Source: Lamellibrachia columna
Lineage: Eukaryota; Annelida; Polychaeta; Sabellida; Siboglinidae
Assembly: GCA_963662155.1 (NCBI GenBank)
Contig: OY759272.1
Span: forward strand, 45,713,686-45,777,685
DNA length: 64,000 nucleotides
Reading direction: 5' to 3'
The stretch's first letter is position 1. Each line of letters begins with the position of its first letter. The notes under the pieces are model-generated. The model saw nothing but the letters and a program-made list of their open reading frames with translations, was not told where the DNA came from and did not search any database. Shown here piece after piece: positions 37,901 through 49,215 of this stretch. A program made the translations under genes and the position numbers.

Positions 37901-40900
37901 CAGTGGCATTTTCAATTCTTTAGCAAGCTCTTTTAGTACCCGGGGATGTATGCCATCAGGACCTGGTGATTTCCCGATTTTGAGGTTTTCCAATTTCTTT
38001 TCAACATCGTCAGCAGTGAAGTTGATATCATCTAGATTATCAATTCCCTGATGCTCCTCAAATGTTGGCATATTTATTAGGTCTTCTCTAGTAAAGACAT
38101 CACTAAAGAATTTACACAGGACCTCTGCCTTCTCTTTATCTGTGGTTGTCAGTTCTGCATTTTCCTCCGTTTGGAGATCACCAATTCTTGGTCTTGTTTT
38201 CATCTTTGACCGAGCATAGCTCCAGAAATGCTTTGGGTTACTTTTAATATCTTTTGCTATGGACTGTTCCAGTGTCTTGACTGCTTGTCGAGTAGCCTTT
38301 CTTGCTTGATTCCTAGCTTTGGTGTAATCTAGGTAGTCTTTCCATTCCTTTGTCCGTAGGTACTTTTTCCAAGCCCTATGTTTCTTTCTCACTTTGTCTA
38401 GTGTTTTCGCATTCATCCATACTGGCTTATATTTTCTTGTTTGCCCTGATTTCTTCTTTGGGATACACTCATGCTCTGCCTGCTTAAGCCTACTTATAAG
38501 CAATTCCCAGCTCTCCTCTGCATCAAGATTCACGAATTTGGTTTCCCAATCATCTTGCAGCATTCCTCGTAATTTTTGATAGTTTCCTTTCTCATACAGA
38601 AATGATTTGCCACTTTGACCTGTAACTGGTGTTTGACATTGGTACGTGAATGTGATCAAACAGTGATCGCTCTTTCCGAGAGGATCCTTTACATCGTAGT
38701 TGTTTACCATTTCGTCTTCATTTGTAAATATCAAGTCTAATAGATGTGTGACTTGGTTTACCCTGTAGCGTGTTGGTTCCATGATATGTTGTGTAAGAAA
38801 AGCATCTCTAATGCTTTCCAGGAACTGGTTTTCTGTTCTGCTTGCTTTCTCACAAATCTTTGAATCATCCACCCAGTCAATGTGAGGATAGTTAAAATCT
38901 CCCATCATTAGGATGTGGGAAGCATTTGCCTCGTTTATCTTGCCTATTAGTTGGCATAATTTTTCATTATTGGTATCACTGCTGTTTGGGCTACGGTATA
39001 TGCACCCAATAAGTATCTTGTCTTTTCCGGCTAATCGTACCTCTGCCCAAACACATTCTTCAAATGTTGCGGTATCATTTATGGTACACTCGGTAGGTTT
39101 AAGTGTATATTGAAGAATATAATAAAGATCAGAATGACAAGTGTTTCTAAAGTTGAATTGTTTATTAAAAGGAAGTTTTGACAAAAATTAAACATGTAGT
39201 TGTTCCATTGATGTATTTTGTCGTGATTGCGTTTAAATATTGGTTCTGATGCTGTCTGGTTACTTAAACGTGTTTACGTTAAAAATAAAACATGAAATGT
39301 AGTGTTTTAATTTTAATGTTTTTACGTGGCACTGTCATTTTTGCAGACTTGTTGACTCAAGTCGTAGGGGCTGACACGGGTCGCCCATTTTCACGACTTG
39401 TGACTTGACTTGATTTGCCAGTTGCAAAATGAGACCATGTTGTTGTGGCGGGTCGCACTGAATACAATAATTATTAAGTACTTATTATGATTGGCCAGTG
39501 TTGTGACGGGACGGCATATGCATAAATTTCCCACTAAAAGTTACCGCAGGCTAACCACAACAATCATGGCGATTGGTGAACCTGGTGACTTGGGTCTTGA
39601 ATTGGAAATTGTACGGCTGATTTAAGTCTTGACTTGGACCAAACTCCTCACCACTGCCACACCTTACATTTGATGGTCAGATTCTGCTCGTCTCTTTATT
39701 TCACTTGGTAAACTCCTAATTTGGATGATGAAATCTGTGAGTTTCAGTTGCATACAATTGCAGATATTGTTTGTATTGAAAATGTGTCTAAAAATACAAT
39801 AATTTTTTGTTTAAACTGTGACGTTACTTAAGTGCACAGTTGTAATGACATAGTCATAAACAACAATGACTTTGCCCAGCCAGCCAATCCTTGATACCAC
39901 TATCCGTGTGTCCATTTTGAATTTATTATCAAGTTGTGGCAGTCGTGATATGCTGAGTGGTGCCACTGTTCGGGTGTTTGAAACGTGGACTTGGAAGTCA
40001 TTGACTTGAGACTTGACTTGTAGGTCAGTGGCTTGAGACTTGACTTGCTAGTTTGTGTCTGGCCAACAAGTCTGCATTGTAGTAGGTTAACTAAATTGAA
40101 TAAATTGATGTTTGCTGATTGAGTATATTAGTTGAAGACACTATTTCAGAGAACATGCATTAGTGCCTCTGTCAAACTGCATTAGCACCTTTGTTTGGTC
40201 TGGTGAGTGCTGACATGTGTTGTGTTCAATTGCATTGTTGTATCAACATACACGATTTTCTTACTGATACATGAGGAAATGTTTGTTGCTTAGACGAATG
40301 CTTCATATACAATATAGCAACAACATTTTCAGTTAGCTACCAACCATCATTTCTTGTACCTATATTTACCATGTGTGTTCTCTGGGAAAATATTACCCTA
40401 GCACAAGAGGTGAGGGGGTAAAGCATAAAACTACTAGTTGTAAGATGTTATACATGGTGCACTGTTAGTATGTTTGAAAGATACCACTGTACATGTTTCA
40501 GGGTCTGCTGCTGGCGTGGCTGTCCAGGTCCACTTCAGTCGATTCATCCCAAGAACCATGCGAGCCTGTCTTATTGTACCCTTGGGTATGAATCTTTGAT
40601 AGCTCTGCAACCTTGTGTAGTCCTGCATTAATATCACTTTGGAGAACATGGGTATATTAGCCGGTAACTGTAACGTGTAACTGAAACTCACAACGACATT
40701 ACAGTACATCACACTGATGACATTACAGTTAGTACATCACACTGATTGACATTACAGTTAGTGCATCACACTGATTGACATTGTTTGTTTTCTGGCAGTT
40801 GATGTTGTTACAATAGCAGTGCTGTTTGTCAGTGACACGCAGCTCCACAGTGATGTTTCCTCAGAAGCCTAGATACAATTGTGAACGGGCTTGGGGTAAT

Positions 40901-43447
40901 AGTAATATGTAATAGTAATTGTAATAAGTAATATACATTTTTTTCTGTAATAGTAATAGATGAGATTTTTTTCGAAAGTAATAGTAATAGTAATAAATCC
41001 TAAACTAATAGATAATAGTCTATTGCTTATCTATTACATCTAATTGCCTCGAACTTACAAAAAGATCAGGTTTGTTTGCATGTTATTCCAACTACTAGTC
41101 ATTGCAAACAATGCATAGACAATGGCTGAGCCGTTACTCAAACAACATGAAAAGACCCCTAGGCTGATAATTTGATGCATTCAATGAAATAATGCAGGAG
41201 TAGCAAGCCAATTACTAATTGTTAAGATGCCCAATTGTAGTGGCTATGACTTCTCACATTCCTAGCACACACAGAGGGCATGGTTTCAGATATGTGCAGG
41301 TGCCAGGTAAGCAACAAATGTTATTTTAGAGCAGGAGCTGCAACCTGAATTAAATTCAAAGTAAGCTTTGGTTTGAGCCGAACTTCCAAGTTCTTTTTTC
41401 AAATTGCCATAGGATAACATTGCCACACAGACCCTTTTTTTCAAATTTGGACAAATGTTCTCACCTCAGATCTTCAGATGGTGTACAAATGCATGTTTAG
41501 CTAATGCTACAAAGACCAAGTTCATAAGCAATTCTAGGGTTCACAGATCCATAAAAAATTTTTTATTGACATTCAGCGATAGTAACAACGACCCAGTAAT
41601 AGTAATAAATATCATGATAATAGTAATAGATTATAATTAATGTAATAGTAATAGAAATAGCAAAAAGTAATAGTAATATATTGTCTGTAATAGAATCCAT
41701 GCCTGATTGTGAAGTATTTTGGCATTTGCACCGAGGACATGAAAGCTGCAAGCTGGAAACTACAATGTAGTATTATGATGGTCACCAGATGGCGCCCCCA
41801 AAATGGCCCCAATCATAAACTTTGGACATCCATAATATTACTTTATGTGCTGTTACACCGGCGACAGATGGAGCTGTGTTTTTGTACTCACGTTACAACT
41901 TACTTACATCAGTTGTTCTACAAAAAATCATTGCACTTATACAATCAGCGTAATCACCTCCTTTTTCCCCTTTCATTTATATGAATAATTATATAAATTA
42001 TTATTTTATATAAATTTCACTTTTACATGTTTTGATTTTATTGATATAATTATGAATATGCACTCGCATTCACACACACATGCAAACACACACGCACACA
42101 CACACGTCTGCACTGATGCCGTTACACACACACATTTCTGCACTGATACTGTTACACACACACTCGTTTTTGCACTGATACGTTATACGCACCCACACAC
42201 GCACACACACACGCAGTAAAAAAAACTAAATTATTTAGCGTAAGTAGACGCCAATAGTGGAGACCAGTCTGGAACAAAAATAGCATCAGTAATATTCTAT
42301 TACTGATGATACAATTTCTCATAGAGAGAACTTAGAAACATTGCAGTATTTGATAGCTCCGATTTTATAGTAATAGTTTTAACCAATTGTATTTTAATTG
42401 CCAAAGTAAATAAATTATTGTTATTCTTATGTTCAGAGTTCTTGACATAGTTTAAAAAGTGCTCTGTTTTTTCACGAGTAAATCGCTAGTAAATTGGTCA
42501 CATGAGGCCTGTATTGGCTGGTGGTGTAAAGAGTTCTGTCATGTGCTTGCAGTGATGGGCACCTCGGTGGCGCTACCTGTCCACAACAGACTGCGAGAGG
42601 GATGTGCTGATCAGTGGAAGTCGGGGGCCACGGTCGTCTACTTTCGGGTAAGGGACATGTATCCATGGCAGAATGGGGCAAAGAAGCATCATATTCCATA
42701 GCAATGGGTCATGATTTTTGCCAACTTTTGAAAGATACATAGTTTCGAACCCTTAGTGGTGCACACCTGTAAGGCACATGTAAGACACCTGTAAGACACC
42801 TGTAAGACACCTGTAAGACTTGGGGTAATTGTGATTTAAATGCCAATGGAATTAGTGAAAATACAGTTGGTATTTTCAGGTACTTTTCAATTACTATTTC
42901 AAGTACATGTAACTTTTTAACTCAGTTTGTTTGCTAAACAAATCAATAAAATATAATATGTTGCATATAATAACACATTTGTTTTGTCATGATGTACCAT
43001 AGCATGCAGAAATTAAGCAAGGCTGCTGTATAAATTTAATATGTTATTTTGTTGGTATTGAGTATGTCTATGGTTGCACAGGTCACACACTATTATTTTG
43101 ATTTGGAATTGGTAATTGGAATTTATATAATGTAATTGCTCCCAAGTCTGCCTGTAAGACAAGTAACATAATTATGTAAGATTGCAAATGAACCCGAATA
43201 ATTACTCATGTCCACTGGTTTGTCACACAAACAGGGACAACTGAGATAATTATCCCATAATGCACAAAAGCCTTGTTCAGAATACACAAAACCATAAAGA
43301 ATGACTGATATCATAAAATGTTATTAAATCCATAAAAGGTTGTACCAATGAACATAAAATTCATTGTCCGGTTTTATTTATGTTTTATGTGTTCTCATTT
43401 GAATTGACATGATAATTATTAATTACAATCTTGTGTTTCAGAGATGA
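35000..43447 (+). CDS. Four-exon gene for a 76-residue protein of unknown function
   Basis: Coding exons 35,000-35,062, 36,328-36,394, 42,553-42,647 and 43,442-43,447 join in phase to 76 codons and a TGA. Every border is a good consensus: ACCCAG|GTAAAT; TATTTCAG|GGG and TTGG|GTGAGT; GTGCTTGCAG|TG and TTTCGG|GTAAGG; TGTGTTTCAG|AGATGA. The N-terminus MAPALSIDPIEQITEDLSRT is acidic; TTLSTFLLVMGTSVALPV could be one membrane segment; the end WKSGATVVYFRR is basic. I do not recognise the protein. An AATAAA lies at 44,206, so the last exon is mostly 3' UTR. Intron 2 (36,395-42,552) holds a CR1 element and a hAT-like MITE. The frame is open upstream of the ATG, so a longer first exon is possible. No transcript evidence is available. 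Confidence 0.6.
35340..35530. repeat. Imperfect (TA)-rich tract
   Basis: Several short TA runs separated by AATTAT, GGGGCC and GTATAT, in intron 1 of the small-protein gene. Confidence 0.8.
36403..36430 (-). repeat. (TATG)n tail of the CR1 element
   Basis: About seven units directly after the element's 3' UTR; on the minus strand this is the 3' end of the retrotransposon. Confidence 0.8.
36403..39105 (-). mobile_element. CR1 LINE, 5'-truncated, nearly intact ORF2
   Basis: A minus-strand frame of about 850 codons encodes the endonuclease C-terminal part (LKPTEC, FEECVWAEVRL, IGCIYRSPNSS, MMGDFNYPHIDW, DLIFTNED, KSDHCLITF) and the whole reverse transcriptase (PGPDGIHPRVLKEL, YRPVSLTAVACKVMESL, HGFIAGRSCTTQL, DLKKAFDSVPHQRL, SGVPQGSVLGPILF, FADDTKIY). 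One frameshift near 36,620 separates FFSQ from INIWNSLPD; the true end is the stop at 36,465-36,467. The 5' end is cut within the endonuclease near 39,105, where homology (LKPTEC) begins. It is by far the youngest LINE in the window and lies antisense in intron 2 of the small-protein gene. Confidence 0.92.
39344..40074. mobile_element. hAT-like MITE
   Basis: Inverted ends CAGACTTGTTG (39,344-39,354) and CAACAAGTCTG (40,064-40,074) enclose 731 bases without coding sequence but rich in GACTTGACTTG words. The 8-bp flanks CATTTTTG and CATTGTAG agree at six of eight positions, as expected for a decayed 8-bp hAT target duplication. It lies in intron 2 of the small-protein gene. Confidence 0.6.
40895..41700. 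repeat. (TAATAG)n-rich region
   Basis: Two stretches, 40,895-41,040 and 41,577-41,700, consist of TAATAG and TAATAA variants, separated by about 540 unique bases. Confidence 0.75.
42062..42215. repeat. CA-rich repeat with a 40-bp period
   Basis: Three copies of a unit with TCTGCACTGATACCGTTACA-like text between ACACAC runs, in intron 2. Confidence 0.8.
42767..42821. repeat. 11-bp tandem repeat
   Basis: Five copies of ACCTGTAAGAC, in intron 3 about 120 bases after the donor site. Each unit contains the donor-like word TGTAAG. Confidence 0.85.
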
Positions 43448-44205
43448 TCATTGGTGTAAGACACGCCATGGTTTTGTAGTGAATCAAGACTCGTTGGAGA
43501 ACATTCAGACAGTTTCAATGTTGGTGTAGACTTGAATAATGGGCCTGACAATATTTCTTATGAAATGAGCACACATAAATATTTGGCACCATATTTTACG
43601 TATACGTGTTAATGAGTAGGAGATTTGTTTTGCTTTTGCATTACTGTACTCACCATATTGATACACAACAATACAATATCTGATGCCCTGGGAGAGTATT
43701 CAAGTATTCCTGCTGAATTGTATGTATTTTTGACAATGGATATTTGCAAATGGATCTTGCAATAGTTCTGTTACTTTTGTTTGCTGCATTCTCTGGCTCT
43801 GGTTGTTTTGTGATGTGTTTACACAGCAACGACATGACGTGCTGAGTACCAGGTGTATTTAATTACATATGTTGCCTATTTGTCTAACACATGCATAACT
43901 CTACGATATTATAATGAACATATTTCACAATCTGAACTTTATCTACCATACAATAGTATCAATGATGTTATTATATTTGACATAATAATAGTGGTATTAT
44001 GACATAAAATGTATGGTGTAAAGTTAAAACTACATGAATAATATTTATTGTTTTGAATTAATTGGAAATGTAGTTTTGCATAGTCATTGCCTGAAAGGGA
44101 AGTATTTTATCGCATTTAATATATACAGTTTCAAATTTGATATGAATTTCAGCACAGCCATGAAAAGTTGTTTTATTTGTGCACAAAATGTTCATGTTGT
44201 TGACC

Positions 44206-44211
44206 AATAAA
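44206..44211 (+). terminator. Poly(A) signal AATAAA
   Basis: Canonical AATAAA about 760 bases after the stop codon of the small-protein gene, followed by a T/G-rich stretch (GTGTATGCTGTC, GGTTTGTT). Confidence 0.5.
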
Positions 44212-44229
44212 CTGTTGAGAAAACGTGTA

Positions 44230-44934
44230 TGCTGTCTAGGTTTGTTAACATCATCAAATTAAGACAATACACCAAGAGAATAACCTTAAACCTATACAAA
44301 ACCTAAGTTTTGTTGAATAGGGTTTGATATAATTTGCTGTAATAGTGTCATGTATATTGATACACCAAGCACGTGACCACTCGGTCATCGCGCATCGAAT
44401 GATGACTTCGAGTGGAAATAGTAGCGAGGCAACATCACAATTATTTTTTTCAGCTCAGTGTCTCCTAACACCGCAACTGTAACGTACCACTATTTTCATT
44501 AGCTAAGTCATGAGCTAGTCTGATATCAAATGTTGATCCAGCATATTAAGCTGGAAAATCGGAGAACACAGTATGTAGGTGATGTACACAGTCCTGGATT
44601 AACCATGGTGGGGTCCCACAAAATTAATCATAATCCATCTGATTAATCCATATGAGCCTCTTTGCTTCCCTCGAATCCGGTTCCGACCTGCTGTGCAATA
44701 TCGTGAATTTGACACCGTTTTAGTGCGGTGTGCTGTCTTCGGACAGTAAAAGAGCTAGAGAGTACTCTGAGGTCAGTGATTGCTTTGGATTTCTCCGCAA
44801 CTTGGCGGAGCTGGAAGTTGTGGAACCAAGAAAGATGTGACAAACTGCTAAGAAACTTCACTCATCGTATCCGGAGGAAATTGTAGGAATGAACTGATCC
44901 AGTTATGTGGAATAGTTGTACAAATCTTGTGCAT
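44230..44934. other. No gene seen
   Basis: Intergenic; no recognised coding frame. Confidence 0.4.
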
Positions 44935-47025
44935 TGTTGCTATAGTCATGTCTGCTCCCTAATTATAGTCATTTCAGCCCCATAGGTCATGAATGCCCCT
45001 CGCTAAGCCTATGCCTCCACACTAGTCATGTCTGCCCCTCACTAAGCCTATGCCACCACACCAGTCATATCTGCCCCTCACTAAGCCTATGCCACCACAC
45101 CAGTCATATCTGCCCCTCACTAAGCCTATGTCACCACACCAGTCATATCTGCTCCCTAATTATAGTCATTTCAGCCCCATAGGTCATGTCTGCCCTCACT
45201 AAGACTATGCCACCACACCAGTCATGTCTGCCCCTCACTAAGCCTATGCCACCACACTAGTCATGTCTGCCCTCACTAAGACTATGCCACCACACCAGTC
45301 ATATCTGCCCCTCACTAAGCCTATGCCACCACACCAGTCAAGTCTGCTCCTCGTTAAGCCTATGTCACCACACTAGTCATATCTGCTCCCTAATTATAGT
45401 CATTTCAGCCCCATAGGTAATGTATGCCCCTCACTAAGCCTGTGCCACCACACTAGTCATATATGCCCCTTGCTAAGCCTATGCCACCACAGTAGTCATG
45501 TCAGCCCCTCGTTAAGCCTATGCCACCACACTAGTCATATCTGCCCCTTGCTAAGTCTATGTCACCACACTAGTCATATCTGCTCCCTAATTATAGTCAT
45601 TTCAGCCCCATAGGTAATGTATGCCCCTCACTAAGCCTGTGCCACCACACTAGTCATATATGCCCCTTGCTAAGCCTATGCCACCACACCAGCCATGTGT
45701 GCCCCTCATTAAGCCTATGCCACCACAGTAGTCATGTCAGCCCCTTGCTAAGTCTATGTCACCACAGTAGTCATGTCAGCCCCTTGCTAAGTCTATGTTA
45801 CCACACTAGTCATGTCTGCCCCTTGCTAAGTCTATGTCACCACACCAGCCATGTGTGCCCCTCATTAAGCCTATGCCACCACACTAGTCATGTCAGCCCC
45901 TTGCTAAACCTATGCCACCACACTAGTCATGTGTGCCCCTCACTAAGCCTATGCCACCACAGTAGTCATGTCAGCCCCTCGCAAAGCCTATGCCACCACA
46001 CTAGTCATGTCAGCCCCTTGCTAAACCTACGCCACCACACTAGTCATGTCAGCCCCTCGCTAAGCCTATGCCACCGCACTAGTCATATCTGCCCCTTGCT
46101 AAGCCTATGCCACCACACCAGTCATATCTGCTCCTCGCTAAGCATATGCCACCACACCAGTCATGTCTGCCCCTCACTAAGCCTATGCCACCACACCAGT
46201 CATGTCTGCCCCTCGCTAAGCCTATGCCACCACACTAGTCATATCTGCTCCTCGCTAAGCATATGCCACCACACCAGTCATGTCTGCCCCTCACTAAGCC
46301 TATGCCACCACACCAGTCATGTCTGCCCCTCGCTAAGCCTATGCCACCACACTAGTCATATCTGCTCCTCGCTAAGCATATGCCACCACACCAGTCATGT
46401 CTGCCCCTCACTAAGCATATGCCACCACACCAGTCATGTGTGCCCCTCGCTAAGCCTATGCCACCACACCAGTCATGTCTGCCCCTCACTAAGCATATGC
46501 CACCACACTAGTCATATCTGCTCCTCGCTAAGCCTATGCCACCACACCAGTCATGTCTGCCCCTCACTAAGCATATGCCACCACACTAGTCATATCTGCT
46601 CCTCGCTAAGCATATGCCACCACACCAGTCATGTCTGCCCCTCACTAAGCATATGCCACCACACCAGTCATGTGTGCCCCTCGCTAAGCCTATGCCACCA
46701 CACCAGTCATGTCTGCCCCTCACTAAGCATATGCCACCACACTAGTCATATCTGCTCCTCGCTAAGCCTATGCCACCACACCAGTCATGTCTGCCCCTCA
46801 CTAAGCCTATGCCACCACAGTAGTCACGTCAGCCCCTCGCTAAGCCTATGCCACCACACCAGTCATGTCTGCCCCTCACTAAGCCTATGCCACCACACTA
46901 GTCATATCTGCTCCTCGCTAAGCCTATGCCACCACACTAGTCATGTCTGCCCCTCGTTAAGCCTATGCCACCACACTATAGTCATGTATGACCCTCGTTA
47001 AGCCTATGCCACCACACCAGTCATG
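44935..47025. repeat. 39-bp minisatellite, about 50 copies
   Basis: Units of the form AGTCATGTCTGCCCCTCACT, AAGCCTATGCCACCACACC repeat for about 2.1 kb with a few higher-order variants. Because 39 is a multiple of three, 45,667-47,001 is one open frame with the 13-residue period SLCHHTSHVCPSL; I treat this as a by-product of the repeat. Confidence 0.95.
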
Positions 47026-47096
47026 TCTGCCCCTATCTAAGGTCATGTCTGTCCACTAAAACTGCGGTTATGCATGCCCCTAACTACTGCCATCTA

Positions 47097-47460
47097 CGGT
47101 CATATATGCCCCTAGATACGATCATGTCTGCCATCTACGGTCATGTATGCCCCTAGATACGATCATGTCTGCCATCTACGGTCATGTATGCCCATAGTTA
47201 CGATCATGTCTGCCATATACGGTTATGTATGCCCCTAGTTACGATCATGTCTGCCATCTACGGCCATGTATGCCCATAGTTACGATCATGTCTGCCATAT
47301 ACGGTTATGTATGCCCCTAGTTACGATCATGTCTGCCATCTACGGCCATGTATGCCCCTAGTTACGATCATGTCTGCCATCTACGGCCATGTATGCCCCT
47401 AGTTACGATCATGTCTGCCATCTACGGTCATGTATGCCCCTAGTTACGATCATGTCTGCT
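47097..47460. repeat. 41-bp minisatellite, about nine copies
   Basis: Units GATCATGTCTGCCATCTACG, GTCATGTATGCCCCTAGTTAC at exact 41-base spacing. It shares GTCATGTCTGCC and ATGCCCCT with the neighbouring 39-bp array, so the two are likely related by descent. Confidence 0.95.
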
Positions 47461-47756
47461 ACTGTCTGGACTGCCCCAACTAGACCATGTTTAGGGAAAC
47501 GAAACAACACTGGTACTATTATAGTGTTTTAATGTTAATGTAGAAATGATTGGTTACACCGCAGTTATTAAATAAAAAGGTACGATACACATAAGCGATA
47601 TTGCACTCTCATTTGCTTCCATATTGCCTTTTGTCTCGATCAATAGCGGTGTATGCTGTTAATTAGATCACGATAAGCTAATAGCACAAGTGGGAAAACG
47701 GTTTGTAAAACAATAGGCCACTCGTAATGATTTTGCCTTGTGCGAATATGTATATA

Positions 47757-47806
<50 letters not shown>

Positions 47807-47870
47807 GCGTGTGCGTGTGCGTGTGCGTGTGCGTGTGCGTGTGCGTGTGCGTGTGCGTGCGCGTGCGTGC
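47757..47870. repeat. (GT)n and (GTGTGC)n microsatellite
   Basis: A (GT)n tract changing into GTGTGC hexamers. Confidence 0.95.
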
Positions 47871-47954
47871 ACGTAGAATTGTGGCTGGTGAAAGAGAGCC
47901 TATGGAACACACTGACGCCTCCTAGTGACTTGGCGCCTGTTGTAGCCACAGGAA

Positions 47955-48050
47955 GAACGTCACGAGCAAGATGGCTGCGACTTCCGGCCCAATTCGAGTA
48001 GCCGTTGATGTACCTACGGTTAAGAAATCCACGTTTATTTGACGTGACTG
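47955..48050 (+). promoter_or_regulatory. Possible promoter and first exon
   Basis: CAAGATGGCTGCGACTTCCG joins a YY1-like word (AAGATGGC) to an ETS-like word (CTTCCGG), a common arrangement at metazoan housekeeping transcription starts. The ATG at 47,971 opens a 23-codon frame (MAATSGPIRV). A possible donor TGTAAG|GTGAAC lies near 48,053. No downstream exon could be joined in phase with confidence. Confidence 0.3.
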
Positions 48051-48450
48051 TAAGGTGAACATTTGACCGATATTAAAATTACATTTTTGAAATGGAAATT
48101 GCAATATATCACCAAATACACACATATTTGTACTCATGTACAATGCCTAAAATGCACAGCAATATGTAGACTATGTTTCTTAAAACGCAACCAAATTCCA
48201 AGACGTTTCTAGTTTAGATCTAGCTGATGACGTGTTTGTAATCCTCTTTTATTTTAAGTGGAACCCGGCAATAAATACATTCCTATTTCTATATTATTGG
48301 GCTTACTAAATAATTATAATAATTAGTATTAAGTTATTCCATCTGATATTCCATGCATATGCATGTGTTCTAATATGCTTGTCATATTCATCCATACCAA
48401 TAATTGCATTTCTTGTTTTGTCGGATTGCTGTTTGTCGGACTCCACGACC

Positions 48451-48545
48451 CCACCAGATGGCGACACCTGATCCACTGTGGCGACGACGAAGAACGGTCC
48501 TTGTTCCAGATCGTACTCTTTTTTCGTCTGGAGGGATGTGACGTC
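48451..48545. promoter_or_regulatory. CTCF-like word and CRE palindrome
   Basis: CCACCAGATGGCGACA at 48,451-48,466 fits the CTCF core consensus, and TGACGTCA at about 48,538 is a perfect CRE. Between them one frame (HLIHCGDDEERSLFQIVLFF) is open and ends at a donor-like GTATGT near 48,582, so a coding exon here is also possible. Confidence 0.3.
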
Positions 48546-48599
48546 ACGCCGCTTCCGTTTTGTGCTGTAACATTAAACGGGTATGTTCCTAGTGGCTGT

Positions 48600-49215
48600 C
48601 CACTTGAGGTTTTCTTATTTGAATGTTTCAAGGTGACCTACTGATTAATCTAATTTTATTTTCCTGTTTTCAGTTGTAGGGCCTACTATATTTGTCATTG
48701 TGTTGAATGCCTGTGATGTTACTGTAATTACTATAACACACGCGTTGGCGCACACGATTTGCGTTATGGAGTTTCAACAACACGTAAAACGTTACAACAA
48801 AGCAAGCGTGACTACGTAAGGACTAATCTATGACACTAGTAAATTATCAGTATATTTCAGATAGGTCTAATATACCAAGTATTCTGTTTTGGGGAGAGAT
48901 CTAATTTTCTTGCCAATTTATCATATATCCTGCTTTTTTCTGTCTCAAATAATTTCCATCTTTCTGAACCAATTCAAATTTTCTATAAAAAAAACAATTA
49001 CTAAATGTATAAAATGACATTATTAAAACCTTAATAAAAAAAAATTTGGTATCGTGTAAAGGGATGTGTAAGGGGTCGTCGCCTAAGTTTTCGAAGTCTA
49101 AAATTTAATATTGGTTCAGACCACCACCCGTCAATACGCGGTGTGCGACACAGGATAACGTACATTTTGCCAATCAAGACGTGGTGACCAAACAACCACC
49201 CAACCTAATGTAATG
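48600..49215. other. 3' flank of the SRCR-ZP gene, no gene seen
   Basis: AT-rich; no recognised frame. The poly(A) site of the minus-strand SRCR-ZP gene should lie here but no signal stands out. Confidence 0.4.

Noticed and set aside
45667..47001. 444-codon open frame with a 13-residue repeat rich in Cys and His
   Set aside because: It is entirely 39-bp minisatellite; the unit length is a multiple of three, which keeps it open. The surrounding array continues out of frame and no gene signals flank it.
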